The position numbers were made by a program, and so were the translations under genes. Below, piece by piece: positions 1 through 11,046 of a stretch of DNA of 64,000 nt. The notes beneath the pieces were generated by a model, which did not search any database, was not told where the DNA came from, and saw nothing but the letters and a program-made list of their open reading frames with translations. The stretch lies in NCBI GenBank assembly GCA_022578605.1, contig MU394073.1, positions 186,001 through 250,000 on the forward strand. The letters run 5' to 3'. How positions within the stretch are numbered: the stretch's first letter is position 1; the number at the start of each line of letters is the position of its first letter. Origin of the DNA: Camillea tinctor (taxonomy: Eukaryota > Ascomycota > Sordariomycetes > Xylariales > Xylariaceae).

Positions 1-949
1 CGCGCTTCCCCGCCTCCGCTGCCTGCGCCGCTGCTGCCCCGCCTGCGTACGGCCCGTCGTCGTCATCCCAGTCGGCTAGCTTGGCGTCGAGCTTCTGCGT
101 GCGCTTGATAATCTTTTGCTTGTCCTGCTCGCGCACCTTATCGCGCTTGGGCCCCCCTCCTGTAATGTACGAGCTGCGGCCCCCGCTGTCGTTGCTGTTG
201 TTGCCGCCGCCGCCATTACTTCCACTACCACCTCCTCCCTCCCCCTCTCCCTCTTTGCTGCCCTCGCCGTTTTCTCCCCCGCCTTCCCGCTCGTAATGTG
301 TCTTCTTGTAGCTCGCGTCGGCGGCCTGGACGCGCATGCGCCCCGTCGCCTGGCCCGAGGGTGTGTAGCGGAAGTCGGTGTCGTCGAGCAACATAATGGC
401 CATCTCGACGCTCTGTGGCTTGAAGAATACGATCAATGCGTCGCCCTTGAAATCGCCTTTTTCGTCGGTGTATAACTTTATGCGCGGTCGGCCACTGTCG
501 ATTTCCTCGGCGATGACACCGCACTTGCGTGAAAAGGCCTCGGCTACCTCGTCCACGGTCACGTCAAGTGGTAGGCCGGTAACATATATGGCAGTGTTTT
601 GTCGCGGCTGGGGAGGTTGTCGCTGCTTCTTCTGCGGTCGCTGTCGCGGTCCCCCTTCCTCGGAACCGTTGCCTTGGTGACCCTGCTTGCGCTTCTTGTT
701 CTGGTGGCCATTACTATCCTCAGATCCATCACGACCAACCCCATAGGCAGATTGTTGTTGAGCATGTAACTCCTCGTCTATAGCAGGGATCCACCGCTTA
801 AGTTGTGCATCCCACTCGAACTCAGTCCCATCGTCATGGACGGCGATGAATTTATTGTCGAGCTTCGAGTACGAGATGCGATCGTCGGCATCGAATTCTT
901 GAGGATCAGTCGGGAAGGAAAGACCCGATGCCAGCTCGGGTTCTGCCAT
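1..949 (-). CDS. CUS2: CUS2 / Tat-SF1-like U2 snRNP splicing factor (3' part outside window)
   Basis: One open frame runs from ATG at 949 to the window edge with no stop, so the C-terminus is missing; 316 codons are visible. Residues about 119-210 form an RRM: RNP2-like IYVTGL at 121-126 and an RNP1-like KGDALIVFF segment. A Gly/Asn/Ser-rich linker follows, then a basic segment ending KLADWDDD, which resembles the stretch between the two RRMs of CUS2/HTATSF1. The expected second RRM (a UHM) would lie left of base 1. The N-terminus carries an acidic/aromatic stretch (EFEWDAQLKRW) typical of Tat-SF1 relatives. In yeast and man this family helps U2 snRNA folding and SF3b binding during prespliceosome assembly in the nucleus. 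No intron is evident in the visible part. The assignment rests on RRM plus linker motif; another single-RRM protein is possible. Confidence 0.8.
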   Translation of the reverse strand, partial: MAEPELASGLSFPTDPQEFDADDRISYSKLDNKFIAVHDDGTEFEWDAQLKRWIPAIDEELHAQQQSAYGVGRDGSEDSNGHQNKKRKQGHQGNGSEEGGPRQRPQKKQRQPPQPRQNTAIYVTGLPLDVTVDEVAEAFSRKCGVIAEEIDSGRPRIKLYTDEKGDFKGDALIVFFKPQSVEMAIMLLDDTDFRYTPSGQATGRMRVQAADASYKKTHYEREGGGENGEGSKEGEGEGGGGSGSNGGGGNNSNDSGGRSSYITGGGPKRDKVREQDKQKIIKRTQKLDAKLADWDDDDGPYAGGAAAAQAAEAGKR

Positions 950-1643
950 GATTACGGTACAGTATGTGCTTTTTGTAGGGAAAGGGGGAGAAGGGAAAGA
1001 CGATGGTGGAAGCGAAGACGTTTGAGTACGAACACGAGTGATGTAGACAGAGAGATGTAGATAGAGAGAGAGAGAGAGAGCTTCAAGTCGAGAATACGAA
1101 GGTACATTGAATTGTAGGAAGCTTGGGTCTTGGCACGCCACAAGAGGCTTAGACCAGGGAACAATGGGTTGAACGGGTAATACCTAGGTTAGGTAATATC
1201 TATTTCTGTGAAGTCAGCCAGTTGCACTAACTATATTCGGTAGTATGACGATAGTTGGATTGGATAACACAACAGGTGAATCACATGGACGACGATATAA
1301 TTAAAAAAATTAATATAGAAAAAATAAAATAAAATCGAATAGGTTTCCAATATGTACCATTACACACAGTGTTTTTGTTTTCAAGGGGAAATTTCGAGGA
1401 GTAGATAGTCTAACAGAAATAAACACCATCTCCCCGTTCCTTGGTCCTACTATATGTGACATAAACACTGTTTACCTGCCATGTCTCCAAAGACCTGAAC
1501 GCCAAACGAAGCGATGTTTTCCTTTGCAATGCAATTCAGTAGAAGACCGAAAGTATTGTAGTACAGTCCTCCCCAGATACAACTTGCCCTCTCGCCTGTC
1601 ACTCGCCACCCGTCACCCGTCGCCCGAGGGAGGAACAAGTTCC
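950..1643. other. intergenic, upstream of CUS2 and downstream of SEC66
   Basis: About 690 bases without a supportable gene. It holds a (GA)n run near 1063-1080, an ACCTAGGTTAGGTA motif near 1188, and an A/T-rich stretch at 1300-1335. The CUS2 promoter should lie in the left part; no TATA box is obvious. Confidence 0.6.
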
Positions 1644-2478
1644 TCATTTCTTACCCCCCTTCTTCTTCTTGCCAGGCGTCGAAGCCGGAGTGGTCGCGTC
1701 GACCAATACACCGTCGTCGTCACTAGCGCCTTTGGTAGAATCCTTGGTCGCGTCCTCGTCTAGCTCTTTCATGAAATCCTTCTGGATCGTCTCCCTTCGC
1801 TTCTCCCACCACTGCTTCTCGGATTCCGTCTTTGCTTCGATTTCCTCGAGGCGGCTACGTAGAGCCGTGTTGGCAGCGATTTCGTTAGCCGATTGGAAGA
1901 TGACCTGACCCCAACCCGGCGCGAGAGCATTGGCCTAGACATTGGTCAGTAAATGTAGCCCTTCCTAACTTAATGGTGTATATTTCACAGCTTTGGGTGG
2001 AAACTCACCTCGCTAACAACATCACGCAGCTCCTCCTCAATCTCCTTTTCGGCCCGCAAAAATCTCTGGTTTAGATCATCGCCAACACTCCCCCTCTGTA
2101 GTAATGTGTTGAGCGCTGCCTTTGATGTTCGGATCTGGATGATGCGGCGGATATCCTCGACGGCTCTTCGTAGTAGGGCTGCCCTAATGACACTATCCGG
2201 GACCTTGGGCGCTTTTTCTTGACCGGCTTCGGGCTCCAGGTGAAGGAGTGACAGGTAGATGTTTCGCTGGAGATGCGGCGGAAACCATGGTTCTAGGTTG
2301 GCACTTTGCGCTGCAAGCTTGTTAGTTCCATCACTGCCTGGAGTATTTGTTCCTGAGGTGGTGGTGGCCTACTGGCTTTCCGTTTTCGGTAAATGGTAGA
2401 GAAGGTGAAGAGGGAGCCTCCGAGGACAGAGATGTATGCGAATGGGAGCGCAAGGCTCATCCAATCTATATCGAACAT
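1644..2478 (-). CDS. SEC66: SEC66, Sec62/63 translocon subunit
   Basis: Three exons: 2373-2478, 2009-2310, 1644-1934. Introns are 62 and 74 bp; the first has a CTAAC branch site, the second a canonical GTGAGT donor. The 232-residue product begins MFDIDW, has one hydrophobic segment at about residues 8-29 followed by YRKRKA, and then a cytosolic domain with NLEPWFPPHLQRNIYLSLLH, IRRIIQIRTSKAALNTLL, GSVGDD and APGWGQVIFQSANE. This is the pattern of fungal Sec66/Sec71, an ER membrane subunit of the Sec62/63 complex in post-translational translocation. The C-terminus is Lys-rich (GKKKKGGKK). I chose ATG 2478 rather than the in-frame ATG at 2490 because the family starts close to the membrane segment. 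Confidence 0.92.
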
Positions 2479-4229
2479 AGTGCCGACCAATATCAGTTAT
2501 GTTGAAGGGTAGGAAAGAAAAAAGGAAAGGTGGGTGATGGAGAAGGTTAAAAGCGAAAGACTGTCCTGCCCAACAATAAGAAGAGTTGTAAGTTACTAAA
2601 AGTTTATTATGTCAAGGACAAGGTAAAAAAAAAAGGCATGTGCACTAGTATTTTTAGGAACTTCGGATCTTGACACTTTTCAAAAGTTCAATAAGCTCAG
2701 GCGCTAAAGCCACATCCCGCCACGTTTTATCTTTCCTTTTTTTCGGAGGGTCCCTCCCTTGTACGCATCTGCACCTAACCTAGTTGGCTGCTTAGTCATT
2801 AGGTATTATAGCCTGTCACCTGTTAGGATATGTGTGCCAAGACACCACCATATTTATGCAATCATTTTATGCAAGAGTCGCAAAACGGAACGTTGAATTT
2901 TCTAAACGGGACACGACCTATAATAGGAAGAGGAACATTAAACCGAAGAGATAAATATTTACAGCCATTTCTGCGTAGAGTCCCGCTATATCAATATGTT
3001 GGTTGTATCATAAATGATGACTAAGGGCCCCAAGGCCTTAGTCATCTCATATGGCCTTAGTCATCTCAAAAAACTATAAAAGGGTTGCCAATACCTTACC
3101 CTCAACTAGATAGTTCCCTCTTTAAAGACACTTAAATACACCAGTCTCCACCCTTTTGTTGTTTTTGTTATTATGTCTTTTCCTTTTATTTCATACGTAC
3201 GTACACATGCCTAAAGGCATACCTACACAATGTAAAGACATTCCTAGGCCAGAGAAGCCTGTGTAGTAAAAAGCTTTTAAGAATTCTCCTGACTAACAAC
3301 ACATAAATGATACATGATAGTATTCGAATGTCACCGTCGTGGGTTGTGAGGCCAAGAAAGAGGGGCCCATAGGTTATAGTGTATTTGTGTGTGTTCAGCA
3401 CTAATGCTTAACAGGCAAAGCTCATGCGGACGGGAGAAATGGCCGGTTCGTCATTAGGAAACCTTTAATTTATAACTCAACTGATTGTCTCCAAATTAGT
3501 TCATGACAATACACCGGACACTAAAGTACTTACTTATCTCATTAGCGTAGAAGGACTGCAAAGGGAAGGACAATTTTGACCTTGAAATAAAAAATCAAGA
3601 CGGAATATGTATGGTTTGCACCTTACGTCTCGGTCAAGAGCCACTTCGAGTATGACATATTCTTGAATCTGGACTATAGAGTTCTTCGTGTAGGCGAACT
3701 GGTGGAGGACGCTTTGGGGGGGGGGGTGTTTCACGATCAGGCCGTACCAGGGTGTGCCAAGAGTGACAGGGGTTGTGGACTCTCTCATTGGGTTCCGTCC
3801 GGTTGGTAACAATACTATGGAGAGAACCCCACCCCTTTTCCATAGCTATAAGACGATTAACCTTAGATGCATCACATATTCTCAATCCAATAACTAAGTT
3901 ATATCTCCCTCTTTAGGCAGTGCGGTTCTATAATCTGTTAGACACTCCTATATGATGGAAACATTAGCAGCGTAATTCCCATATTAGGCAAGGTTTGTTT
4001 TGTTGCCTTTGCTTTGCAGAGTACAACATCATCTAACAAAGTATACCTTGTGCCAAGGTTCCCGTGTATGTAGGCCAAGTCCTAGGTAGACTAATGGCTT
4101 GTAATAGAGAGCCTCAACTTCAACCTCATGTTACCTAGTTACGGTCTGGCGGAAGATTTTCTCTGTATAAATAACCTAGAAGCTAATATATTACTCCTCT
4201 AAATATCCTCCCACATCCTCCTGTCTTAT
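2479..4229. other. long AT-rich intergenic stretch at the start of the accessory island
   Basis: About 1.75 kb with only short, unrelated open frames and frequent stops in all frames. It contains a hairpin with an extra direct copy at 3016-3068 and a run of 11 G at 3716-3726. I see no gene here; it may be decayed repeat DNA. Confidence 0.55.
3016..3068. repeat. hairpin plus direct repeat
   Basis: GATGACTAAGGGCC at 3016-3029 is the reverse complement, apart from one extra G, of GGCCTTAGTCATC at 3034-3046. A second direct copy of GGCCTTAGTCATCTCA lies at 3053-3068. It may be the end of a small degenerate mobile element or a chance palindrome. Confidence 0.6.
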
Positions 4230-6403
4230 TTACAGTGTTATCTCCACAACTGGACCTTCATATTCCTTCTTGCCATATACAACATACCAAGCAATAGCAA
4301 ATAGCACTACAGCTCCAAAGGTCAACACGTTAAAGTTCATGGTCTCCGGCGTGATCTGTGCTGCCGGAGGCCAAAAAGACCAAAACCACAGCAATAGCAA
4401 ATACAAGCAAGCAAATACGTTATTAATCACTCCTAATACACCTGGAATGCGCCACGGTCCCCAATGCAGATTATCGGGACCCACCCTAGACACATGTGTG
4501 TCGTATGGCTTGATTCCTGGGCTCTGTATACGCCGCCATAGCAAAAGCGTGCAGCTAAGAAGATAAGACGAGTATAAGCCAGCGACACTCAAGTTGACAA
4601 TGTTACTGAAAGCAACGCTTGAGCCGAGGATAATTAGAGATAGGAGCACGGAGACGATCGTTGTAAATGCGATAGTGTAAACTGGAATGGAAGTACGGCG
4701 GTTGAGCTAGAGGTATCAGGTAAATCTTAGTAAATAGGGGTAGAATGACAATATAGAGACATGCCCCAAAAAGGCTGGTGGGTTGTAACTTATACCTTGA
4801 TAAATGTCCTCCAAATCGGTACTCCTCGATCTCTTGCGAACGACCAAAGCATTCTCGACGATGATGCTAGAACGCCTACGGTGCTGCATATACCTAGAAC
4901 TACGATAATTAAGCCCATCACCGCCGCTCCCGGAGTTGAGTTCGTTCCTGTTTGAAAAACAAACAAGAATGGGTAGCCTAGCGTTGCTTGAGACTCCAGC
5001 ACAGCCTCAAGATCTCCTAAACAAAAGAGATATGCGATCAACATGGCAAATCCGAGGATGCCATTGATACCAATACTGATGATTATGGCTCGAGGCACTA
5101 CCGTAGAAGCATTTTTTATCTCCTCGGCCATCTACCGAGTCTCTCTGGTTAAGGATTGCAGAAGGGTATGAGTAAGTTATATAGGACCACTTACATGGAC
5201 TGCAGAATCGGCACCTTATGTGAAGTTAGATAGACTGTGTGTGACACCAGGTTCCGGCGTTGAAAAATCTTACCGATGAGCGAAAATACTGAGGCCGGTA
5301 GGCCAACCATGAACGATAAGCCCTGGGTGGGCCATCCGCCTTCATTAACAAAGGTTGTAAAGAGAGAAGTGTCACCATGAGGAGCAAGGTAGACAAGAGG
5401 AATCAAGATGGCGAAGAATCCGAGGATGTGTAGTATAAGTATTAGGCCCTCAAAATGGGCAAGGGTCTTGCTCGCGACGGTGTTAATAAACACGGAGAAT
5501 CCCAATATCGCCCAGAGAAATAGCATAGCCTGCCAAGGTTGAGGGACGTAATCCGGCTTAAGCATGATGATGATGCTTTGTAGGAGGGTTCCTATGAGAT
5601 ATGCCGCAGAAGCCGTGACTGCTTGCCAGCCGGTCAAAGTCACCCAACCTGCGTCTTTGGTTAGTGGATATGTTGTTGGAGTCTATTGTTCCGAAATACA
5701 TGTTACCAGTTATGTAGCTTAAAAAGCGCCTCGATCGATCAGGGGCTAACATCGCAACCCAGCTATGGCCGCCGTCAATACTCATATCATTATCATGCCT
5801 TAACCTTGCAGTCAATCACCTACTGATATTGGCCACCTGCAGTGGGCGCCCTGTTCAATAGCTTTAGCAAGGAATACACTTATATACTTTCTTCCCATCC
5901 ATGACCTTGACTTACATTGAGGCTAATTCTGATAGCACAGCAAAGCTCGAGAGGGTGCCAATCCAAACGATGAGATAACCCCAAATAACACCAGCGGGAC
6001 CTCCGCTAATATTCGGGTCAGCTGGGAATACGTGCTTCAGGCGCGTAGCCTACATACTTCAATAAGCTCTGGGAAGACACGCTATGATAGAATCAGTTAG
6101 CATTGTGTTGGGTTAATGGATGGGGGTTGCTGGTGTTCAAACATCATAATCCCCTCCCATGTGATTAAGACAGTGCAGGAAAATCCCATAATCGACATAA
6201 ATCCAAAATTGCGCTGTTTAAAAGTTAGTCAGAATGGCGCGTTGTGTGTAAGTCTCGTCCCGTCACCCACGTACCTTCAATACGGGATTTTTCCCGAGTC
6301 GCATCAGGTCCCTCTCATCTCTGCTGTAGCCCGCGCTGTTCATCTCTTCCCCAGAAGCAGTCGCAGTCATCGAAGTAGTCTTAGTGCGTGATTGGAGCTC
6401 CAT
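4230..6403 (-). CDS. amino-acid / GABA-type permease (APC family)
   Basis: Ten exons reconstructed from frame and splice sites: 6275-6403, 6143-6213, 6058-6081, 5916-6005, 5824-5850, 5707-5762, 5274-5648, 5195-5214, 4796-5131, 4230-4706, giving 534 residues. Phases close at every junction. The spliced protein reads FGFMSIMGFSCTVLITWEG, then NGGPAG at 75-80, FAVLSELASMAPTAGGQYHW and GWVTLTGWQA. Later come MAEEIKNASTVVPRAI and RMLWSFARDRGVP, the hallmarks of the fungal GABA/choline-type permease branch of the APC superfamily, with about 12 membrane segments. The likely role is plasma-membrane uptake of an amino acid or GABA-like amine; the substrate cannot be read from sequence. Exons of 20, 24 and 27 nt are unusually small, and the second intron has a weak donor (GTTTGA), so that junction is the least certain. 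It is the left gene of the accessory island. Confidence 0.85.
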
Positions 6404-6848
6404 CTTCAAATCTTCAACAGTGCTCTCTCTTGGCCTAAAGAGTAGTGGGAAGTAGATTTCAGCGAGAAGGGGCAGTAAGTAGATGGTTCAGGGAGAGCCG
6501 GATCTAGCTTCTAAGCGGGAACGGTTATGTGCCATGATTTGCCATGTGTGAAATTTCGATAAGCAGTAAGCGCGGGAGTCTGGCAGCCAACACAGATATA
6601 GAGTCGCAAAATGATATGGATGTTATCCGGAAACAGCTTGCCGTCCTGGTAATATGCAGTCATGGTGGCCAACACCAATGATATCTATTCCTACGATGGG
6701 GGTTCATGTACCATACGGACGCGAGGTCGCCTGATGATTTTAGAAGTTCCATAAGAACAGGAACTTCTTATGATGGCTTAGGTTGGTTTTGAGTTAACTA
6801 CGTCAACATAAATCGCCCACCCTTTTTTTCTTTTTGCTTTTCCTTGCC
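6404..6848. promoter_or_regulatory. divergent promoter region, permease / rhodopsin-domain gene
   Basis: 445 bases between two divergent start codons, so both promoters must lie here. A pyrimidine-rich stretch (6820-6841) precedes the right-hand start. No specific regulator site could be recognised. Confidence 0.5.
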
Positions 6849-8090
6849 ATGGTCTCGGTTTCTTTTTTGATTGTGCCTAGACAACGACCGATAATTGACG
6901 ATAACCATGAAGCACCACTCGTACAAATCCTTACCTGGCTCATGCTCTCGTTTTCTATCTTAGCCGTTGCTGCCCATCTCATAACGAAGAGAGCCCTTGG
7001 AAGGAAGCTAGGATCATCCGATGCGATTATATTCGCAGCCCTGGTAATTTACCCAGCTTACTATGCCTGTATTCCATCTAGGGCCGCTGACGGAAGTGAA
7101 ATCCTAGGTCCTGGCCATTGGTCAAGCCGCGGCCCTGTTGAGCCCCGATGGTCAAGCCATTGGGAATACTCAAGAGCAAATCTCAGGGGAGGATTTCGAT
7201 CGAGCTCTCAAGGTGAGTGCTGGATCCTTAGGTATAACTATATATACTAAGAAAAACAGGTCCTTTACAGCGCTGAAATGCTTCATATCTTGACGCTCGT
7301 CGTTGCTAAGATATCCCTTCTCGTTGCTCTCTGTGCTATAACCCCTATTACAGAGCACCGGTTTGCTATATACTCCGCAAGTATAGTTATTGTGATATGG
7401 GGCATTACTTCGGTCTTCATAGTGGCTTTCCAATGTCCAGCACCACAGCAGTGGAATGTGTTTAATCAAGGCTGTACAGACATTGTAGGTCATCGACGAT
7501 GTGCTTTTGGAGACTGGCTGTGGCTTACCATGCTCAGAGAAGCTCTAGAACATATATTGCTGTCATGGATATCGTGACAGATTTCTGTTTAATGGTCGTC
7601 CCGTCATTTATCATTATGCCCGTTCGAATGTCGTGGAGGAAGCGCTTTACGATTTTGAGTGGATTTTGGTTTCGCATCACGTAGGTCATGTATACTCAAA
7701 CATCACCTCTCATATGCCCGTTAACCGACGTCTGGTCCAACTCTCTGTAGTACCATAGCCGTTGCAATCGTGCAGCTGATATACCTCCGTCGCCTTCGTT
7801 TCGATATCCACTTCCTCAATAACCTATGGAGACCTGTGGCCTGCCAACAGATTATACAAACACTCAGCATCATGAGCACGTGTATTCCATTCCTCAAGCC
7901 ATTCTGGGCAAGCCTTGAGTCAGGGTTCCTACGCGCGGACGATCTCAATCGGCGGACCGCCGGCGGTACGAGTTCATCTGCACTGAACTCTTCGGGCTGG
8001 ACATCGAGGTATATCAAGATTAAAAACTATCAAAACTGGGTGCCCTCCATAGAACTTCAGAGTTCAGCCACCCGACAAGAGCATAACTAA
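6849..8090 (+). CDS. fungal rhodopsin-domain integral membrane protein (7-TM)
   Basis: Five exons: 6849-7043, 7108-7212, 7260-7484, 7538-7680, 7751-8090; all introns 47-70 bp, GT-AG, phases consistent; 335 residues. The spliced protein shows repeated hydrophobic segments: ILTWLMLSFSILAVAAHLI, SDAIIFAALVLAIGQAAALL, MLHILTLVVAKISLLVAL, ASIVIVIWGITSVFIVAF. The motif FQCPAPQQWNVFNQGC and the later YIAVMDIVTDFCLMVVP match the large fungal 'rhodopsin domain-containing protein' family (PF20684), which is common beside secondary-metabolite and effector loci. Its function is unknown; it is not a retinal-binding opsin by any residue I can identify. ATG 6849 is the first ATG of the frame; an upstream TTG at 6834 was ignored. 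Confidence 0.8.
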
Positions 8091-8745
8091 TAATCCTGTA
8101 CTATTTACATGCTGCTTTTTTAGTGTTTGTTATTTGAAGCGCGGTGTTGGTGTGGTATTGAGACAGACTGTTGCCTTAGGTTAGGTCAACGGCTTGGGGT
8201 TTTAAAAAAAAAAAATTGTTACCCTTCTTACAAAGCTCAAGAGCACATTTGATAATGTTGCATATATCTTCTCAATGTAGTGTGACATGCAGTCCAATGC
8301 ATAATGTTGGTGTGGCATTCAGGCAGGCTGACAACCGAACGGTCCAGGTGTCTTGCCAGGCTCTGAAGCTGTAGGTAAGGAGTAAGGGGTAAGGGGTAAG
8401 AGCACACGATCTTGGGGAAATAATGCTTCACTTACGCAATGCAGCACCACAATCGCTTGTATCGGTACAAACCACAGAAAGACCATGCATAATCTAACCG
8501 AAACTAAGCTTAAAAAGTCATACAAGATTACAGCTGATTTGTTGCACATTCTAGTCACATTTATTTCACTTTGCGTCAGCTACCCTGAAAGCGTGCTCCT
8601 ATCTAGAGAAAAAGACTTTGCATCCCTATCATAGGAACAGTATTATACATATCCCTAAAGGTTCGTTAACACGTGTGGGTGACATAGATGTAACTACAAT
8701 CTGAGCATCCTTCAGCTCTGCATTCTAGTCATCAGCATTGCGGAT
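8091..8745. other. convergent intergenic stretch
   Basis: No gene seen. Two related segments near 8143 and 8304 (GTTGGTGTGG followed by ATTGAGACAGACTG or ATTCAGGCAGGCTG) look like a diverged short duplication. A run of A lies at 8203-8214. Small open frames here look like chance. Confidence 0.5.
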
Positions 8746-9720
8746 TTAACCTGTAAGAAACGTCTCTACATGCTGCATGTGCTTCTCTCGTTGGTCGACG
8801 TGCGAAAAGTGAGCAGCATTGTCCAATGTAACCCATTTGACTTTCTTGATATGATCAAAGAAAGGTTGCATCGCCACATCCTGAGCCTCATCCTCGCGTC
8901 CGTTGATCAGCAGGGTTGGCACGGAAATGGCGTTAAGTAGCGGGATGCAGCTCCAATCGCGAAGCGAGCCCGAGATGTACAGCTCGCTAGGACCATACCT
9001 GCATCAATCGTAAGCTTGTTGAAACGACCCCTCAAGGAGCTACCCGGCTTACATGGTACCGTAAGTGGTTGCGTCTTTCGCAAACCAGTCAAGGGCGGCC
9101 TGGACCTCTTTCGATGGCCAAGGCCGGGCTAGACTCAGATGTCTCTTATAGAATACCTCGATGGCGGCTTCGTACTCTGCACTTTCGAAATCTTTCTCCT
9201 TTTCAGCACGATCTAGCTCGTCTTGGACTTCTTTAGGGAGTTGCTTCCTCAATGCCGTCATGCCCACCCTCCATGAATCCATGCTCGCCAGGCTGCTGGA
9301 AATAATAAGACGTCGAAGGTTTGCCGAGCTCGACGGCGAGGCGGCCCAATGGGCCGCCAGCATTCCACCCCAAGAGTGACCGTAGACGTCAATGGGTCGT
9401 TCCTTAAGCCCGAGGTGAGAGAGGAGATTGTCGAGCTCGTCCTTAAACAGGGTTACAGACCAGAATCCCTCGTCGCCTGCTTTCTCTGGCAGGTGCGTAG
9501 ACCGCCCATTTCCAATCTGATCGTAGAAAACCAGAGGAATTGATGACGAGAGATCCTCCAAGGGTAATAGATAGTCGTGGCATGCTCCAGGCCCACCATG
9601 TATCACGATCAAAGGCGTCTTTGATGTGTCCAGGTCACCGACGACCTTATACCACGTTTGACAAGGCTTTTCCAAGCCAGGAACCTCAAATTCCACGATA
9701 CCTTCTTTGGTGTTGGCCAT
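8746..9720 (-). CDS. proline-iminopeptidase-like alpha/beta hydrolase (S33)
   Basis: Two exons, 9053-9720 and 8746-8998, with a 54 bp intron between AT|GTAAGC and GCAG|G; 306 residues. The oxyanion-type HGGPG lies at 41-45, DQIGNGRS in the strand-4 region, and GHSWGG holds the nucleophile Ser116. LINGRED gives the acid Asp259 and NAAHFSH the base His286, so the catalytic triad is complete. This is the arrangement of prolyl aminopeptidase/tricorn F1-like hydrolases; members remove N-terminal proline or act on small amides and esters. No signal peptide, so probably cytosolic. It lies 320 bp from the UstYa gene on the same strand. A part in trimming a Pro-rich RiPP core is possible but only inferred. 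Confidence 0.88.
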
Positions 9721-10041
9721 GTTGTAAGTGAAACTGGGGAGATAGAAGGAAAATTGGAGGGAGGAAAGGGGGTGTCAACTTTTGCGGAGGGAGAAGGGAG
9801 AAACCAAGGCTAGAAAAAATATCAACAATCATGGGGATATGAAAGAGGCGAGAGGTTTGAGTGACAGGCTCCAACCAACATGCATGCGAGTTATTACTAT
9901 GTATGTATCACTGTGCAACCCCCTTACTTGACATATACTAGTATTTATTGTATTGTGTATTGATGATTATCTAGCCTGCTTAGGGTAGCATTGTCCTTAT
10001 ACAGTATTGACTTGACTTAGGTTGACATCTCGGGTCTAATA
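9721..10041. other. intergenic, upstream of the hydrolase
   Basis: 321 bases between the hydrolase start and the UstYa stop. Purine-rich just upstream of the hydrolase (9730-9805), AT-rich beyond. No RNA gene or recognisable site seen. Confidence 0.5.
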
Positions 10042-11046
10042 CTACCCAGAGTATCTCTCGAATGGCCCCGGTCGGACTTTGTATCTATCCTTCGGCAATA
10101 GCCGTGATCTTGCCCATTCATCGATGGCATCCCAGTTAACGCAGATAGTATCTGACTTAGAGCGGAGCTCTTTATTTGGAAATGCTTTATGGTCTCCAAT
10201 CCAGTAGGCAGTGTAGAGAGCCAAATCGGCCTTGCACATCAAGCTGCGCCTAATAGTATCAACACAATGAGCTTTTTCTCTTGTTAGCTAGCATCCACAC
10301 GTAATGAAAGATATTGATAACCAACTCATATGTATAATATTATATTCGGCCTCTTCTGCTGTCGCGTTTGGAAAGTAGTATGTAGGGAAAATATTCCTCC
10401 GCAATGCGTCCTTCGCAGCTATGTCAGTGCTTGCTCATGTAAATTTCAGTGTATACCTAGGTACTAGAGGGGCATACAAGGCAGTGGAGTTCGTGGTGAA
10501 CCGAAAGGACGGATACATAGTCTCCATCGGTCAGTTGGACTATGTCGTTACTAAAAGTTGCATGGGCTTGCTCTAACTCTTGCTTCGTAACGCGAATATT
10601 GATAGCTATTGAAATATTAGCTTTAAAGGTTATGACTGGATTTATGACTGATTTATTACTCACGGTCGAGAAGATAGTCCCAAGCCGCATCAACGTCTTC
10701 CGGGAGACCTGCGTATTTTGAATCTTCGCCAAAATATAGGGGTTTACGTTCATACGAGACAACATGATGAGCCGGCGCTAGAACCAGTTAATTGAGAAGT
10801 CATTTTTATCGTAAAGGTTAAAATAGATAGCTCACAGTACGGTTGGGGCACGTCTTTCCTACTCCATACGATAATTATAGGCAACGATACCAGCAAATAT
10901 CCAAGACACAAGATATTCAGTACCAAGCTTCGTACTCTTTGAATTCGCGACAATTTACCGCTGCTGGTTGAAAGAGGCTTCTCTTGTATCGGCTCATAAA
11001 TTTCGGACTTGTCAAGGAGGCCGGCTTGTTCGAAATTCTCCTCCAT
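10042..11046 (-). CDS. UstYa-family (DUF3328) oxidase
   Basis: Five exons: 10836-11046, 10664-10777, 10465-10605, 10326-10418, 10042-10271; 262 residues. One membrane segment at about residues 38-61 follows a short cytosolic tail, as in UstYa proteins. The family's two HxxHC motifs are both intact: H146-E-L-H149-C150 and H185-M-T-H188-C189; the second is assembled across an intron with donor GTTGGT. YYFPN and VDTIRRSLMCKAD are also family-like. UstYa-type proteins oxidise and cross-link side chains of ribosomal peptides in fungal dikaritin pathways (ustiloxin, phomopsin, asperipin-2a). It is transcribed away from the repeat-bearing precursor with 757 bp between starts, suggesting shared regulation. 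The exon 3/4 border is uncertain: the GTACCT donor used here keeps frame but leaves a longer HCL-to-YYFPN spacing than I would expect. Confidence 0.87.
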
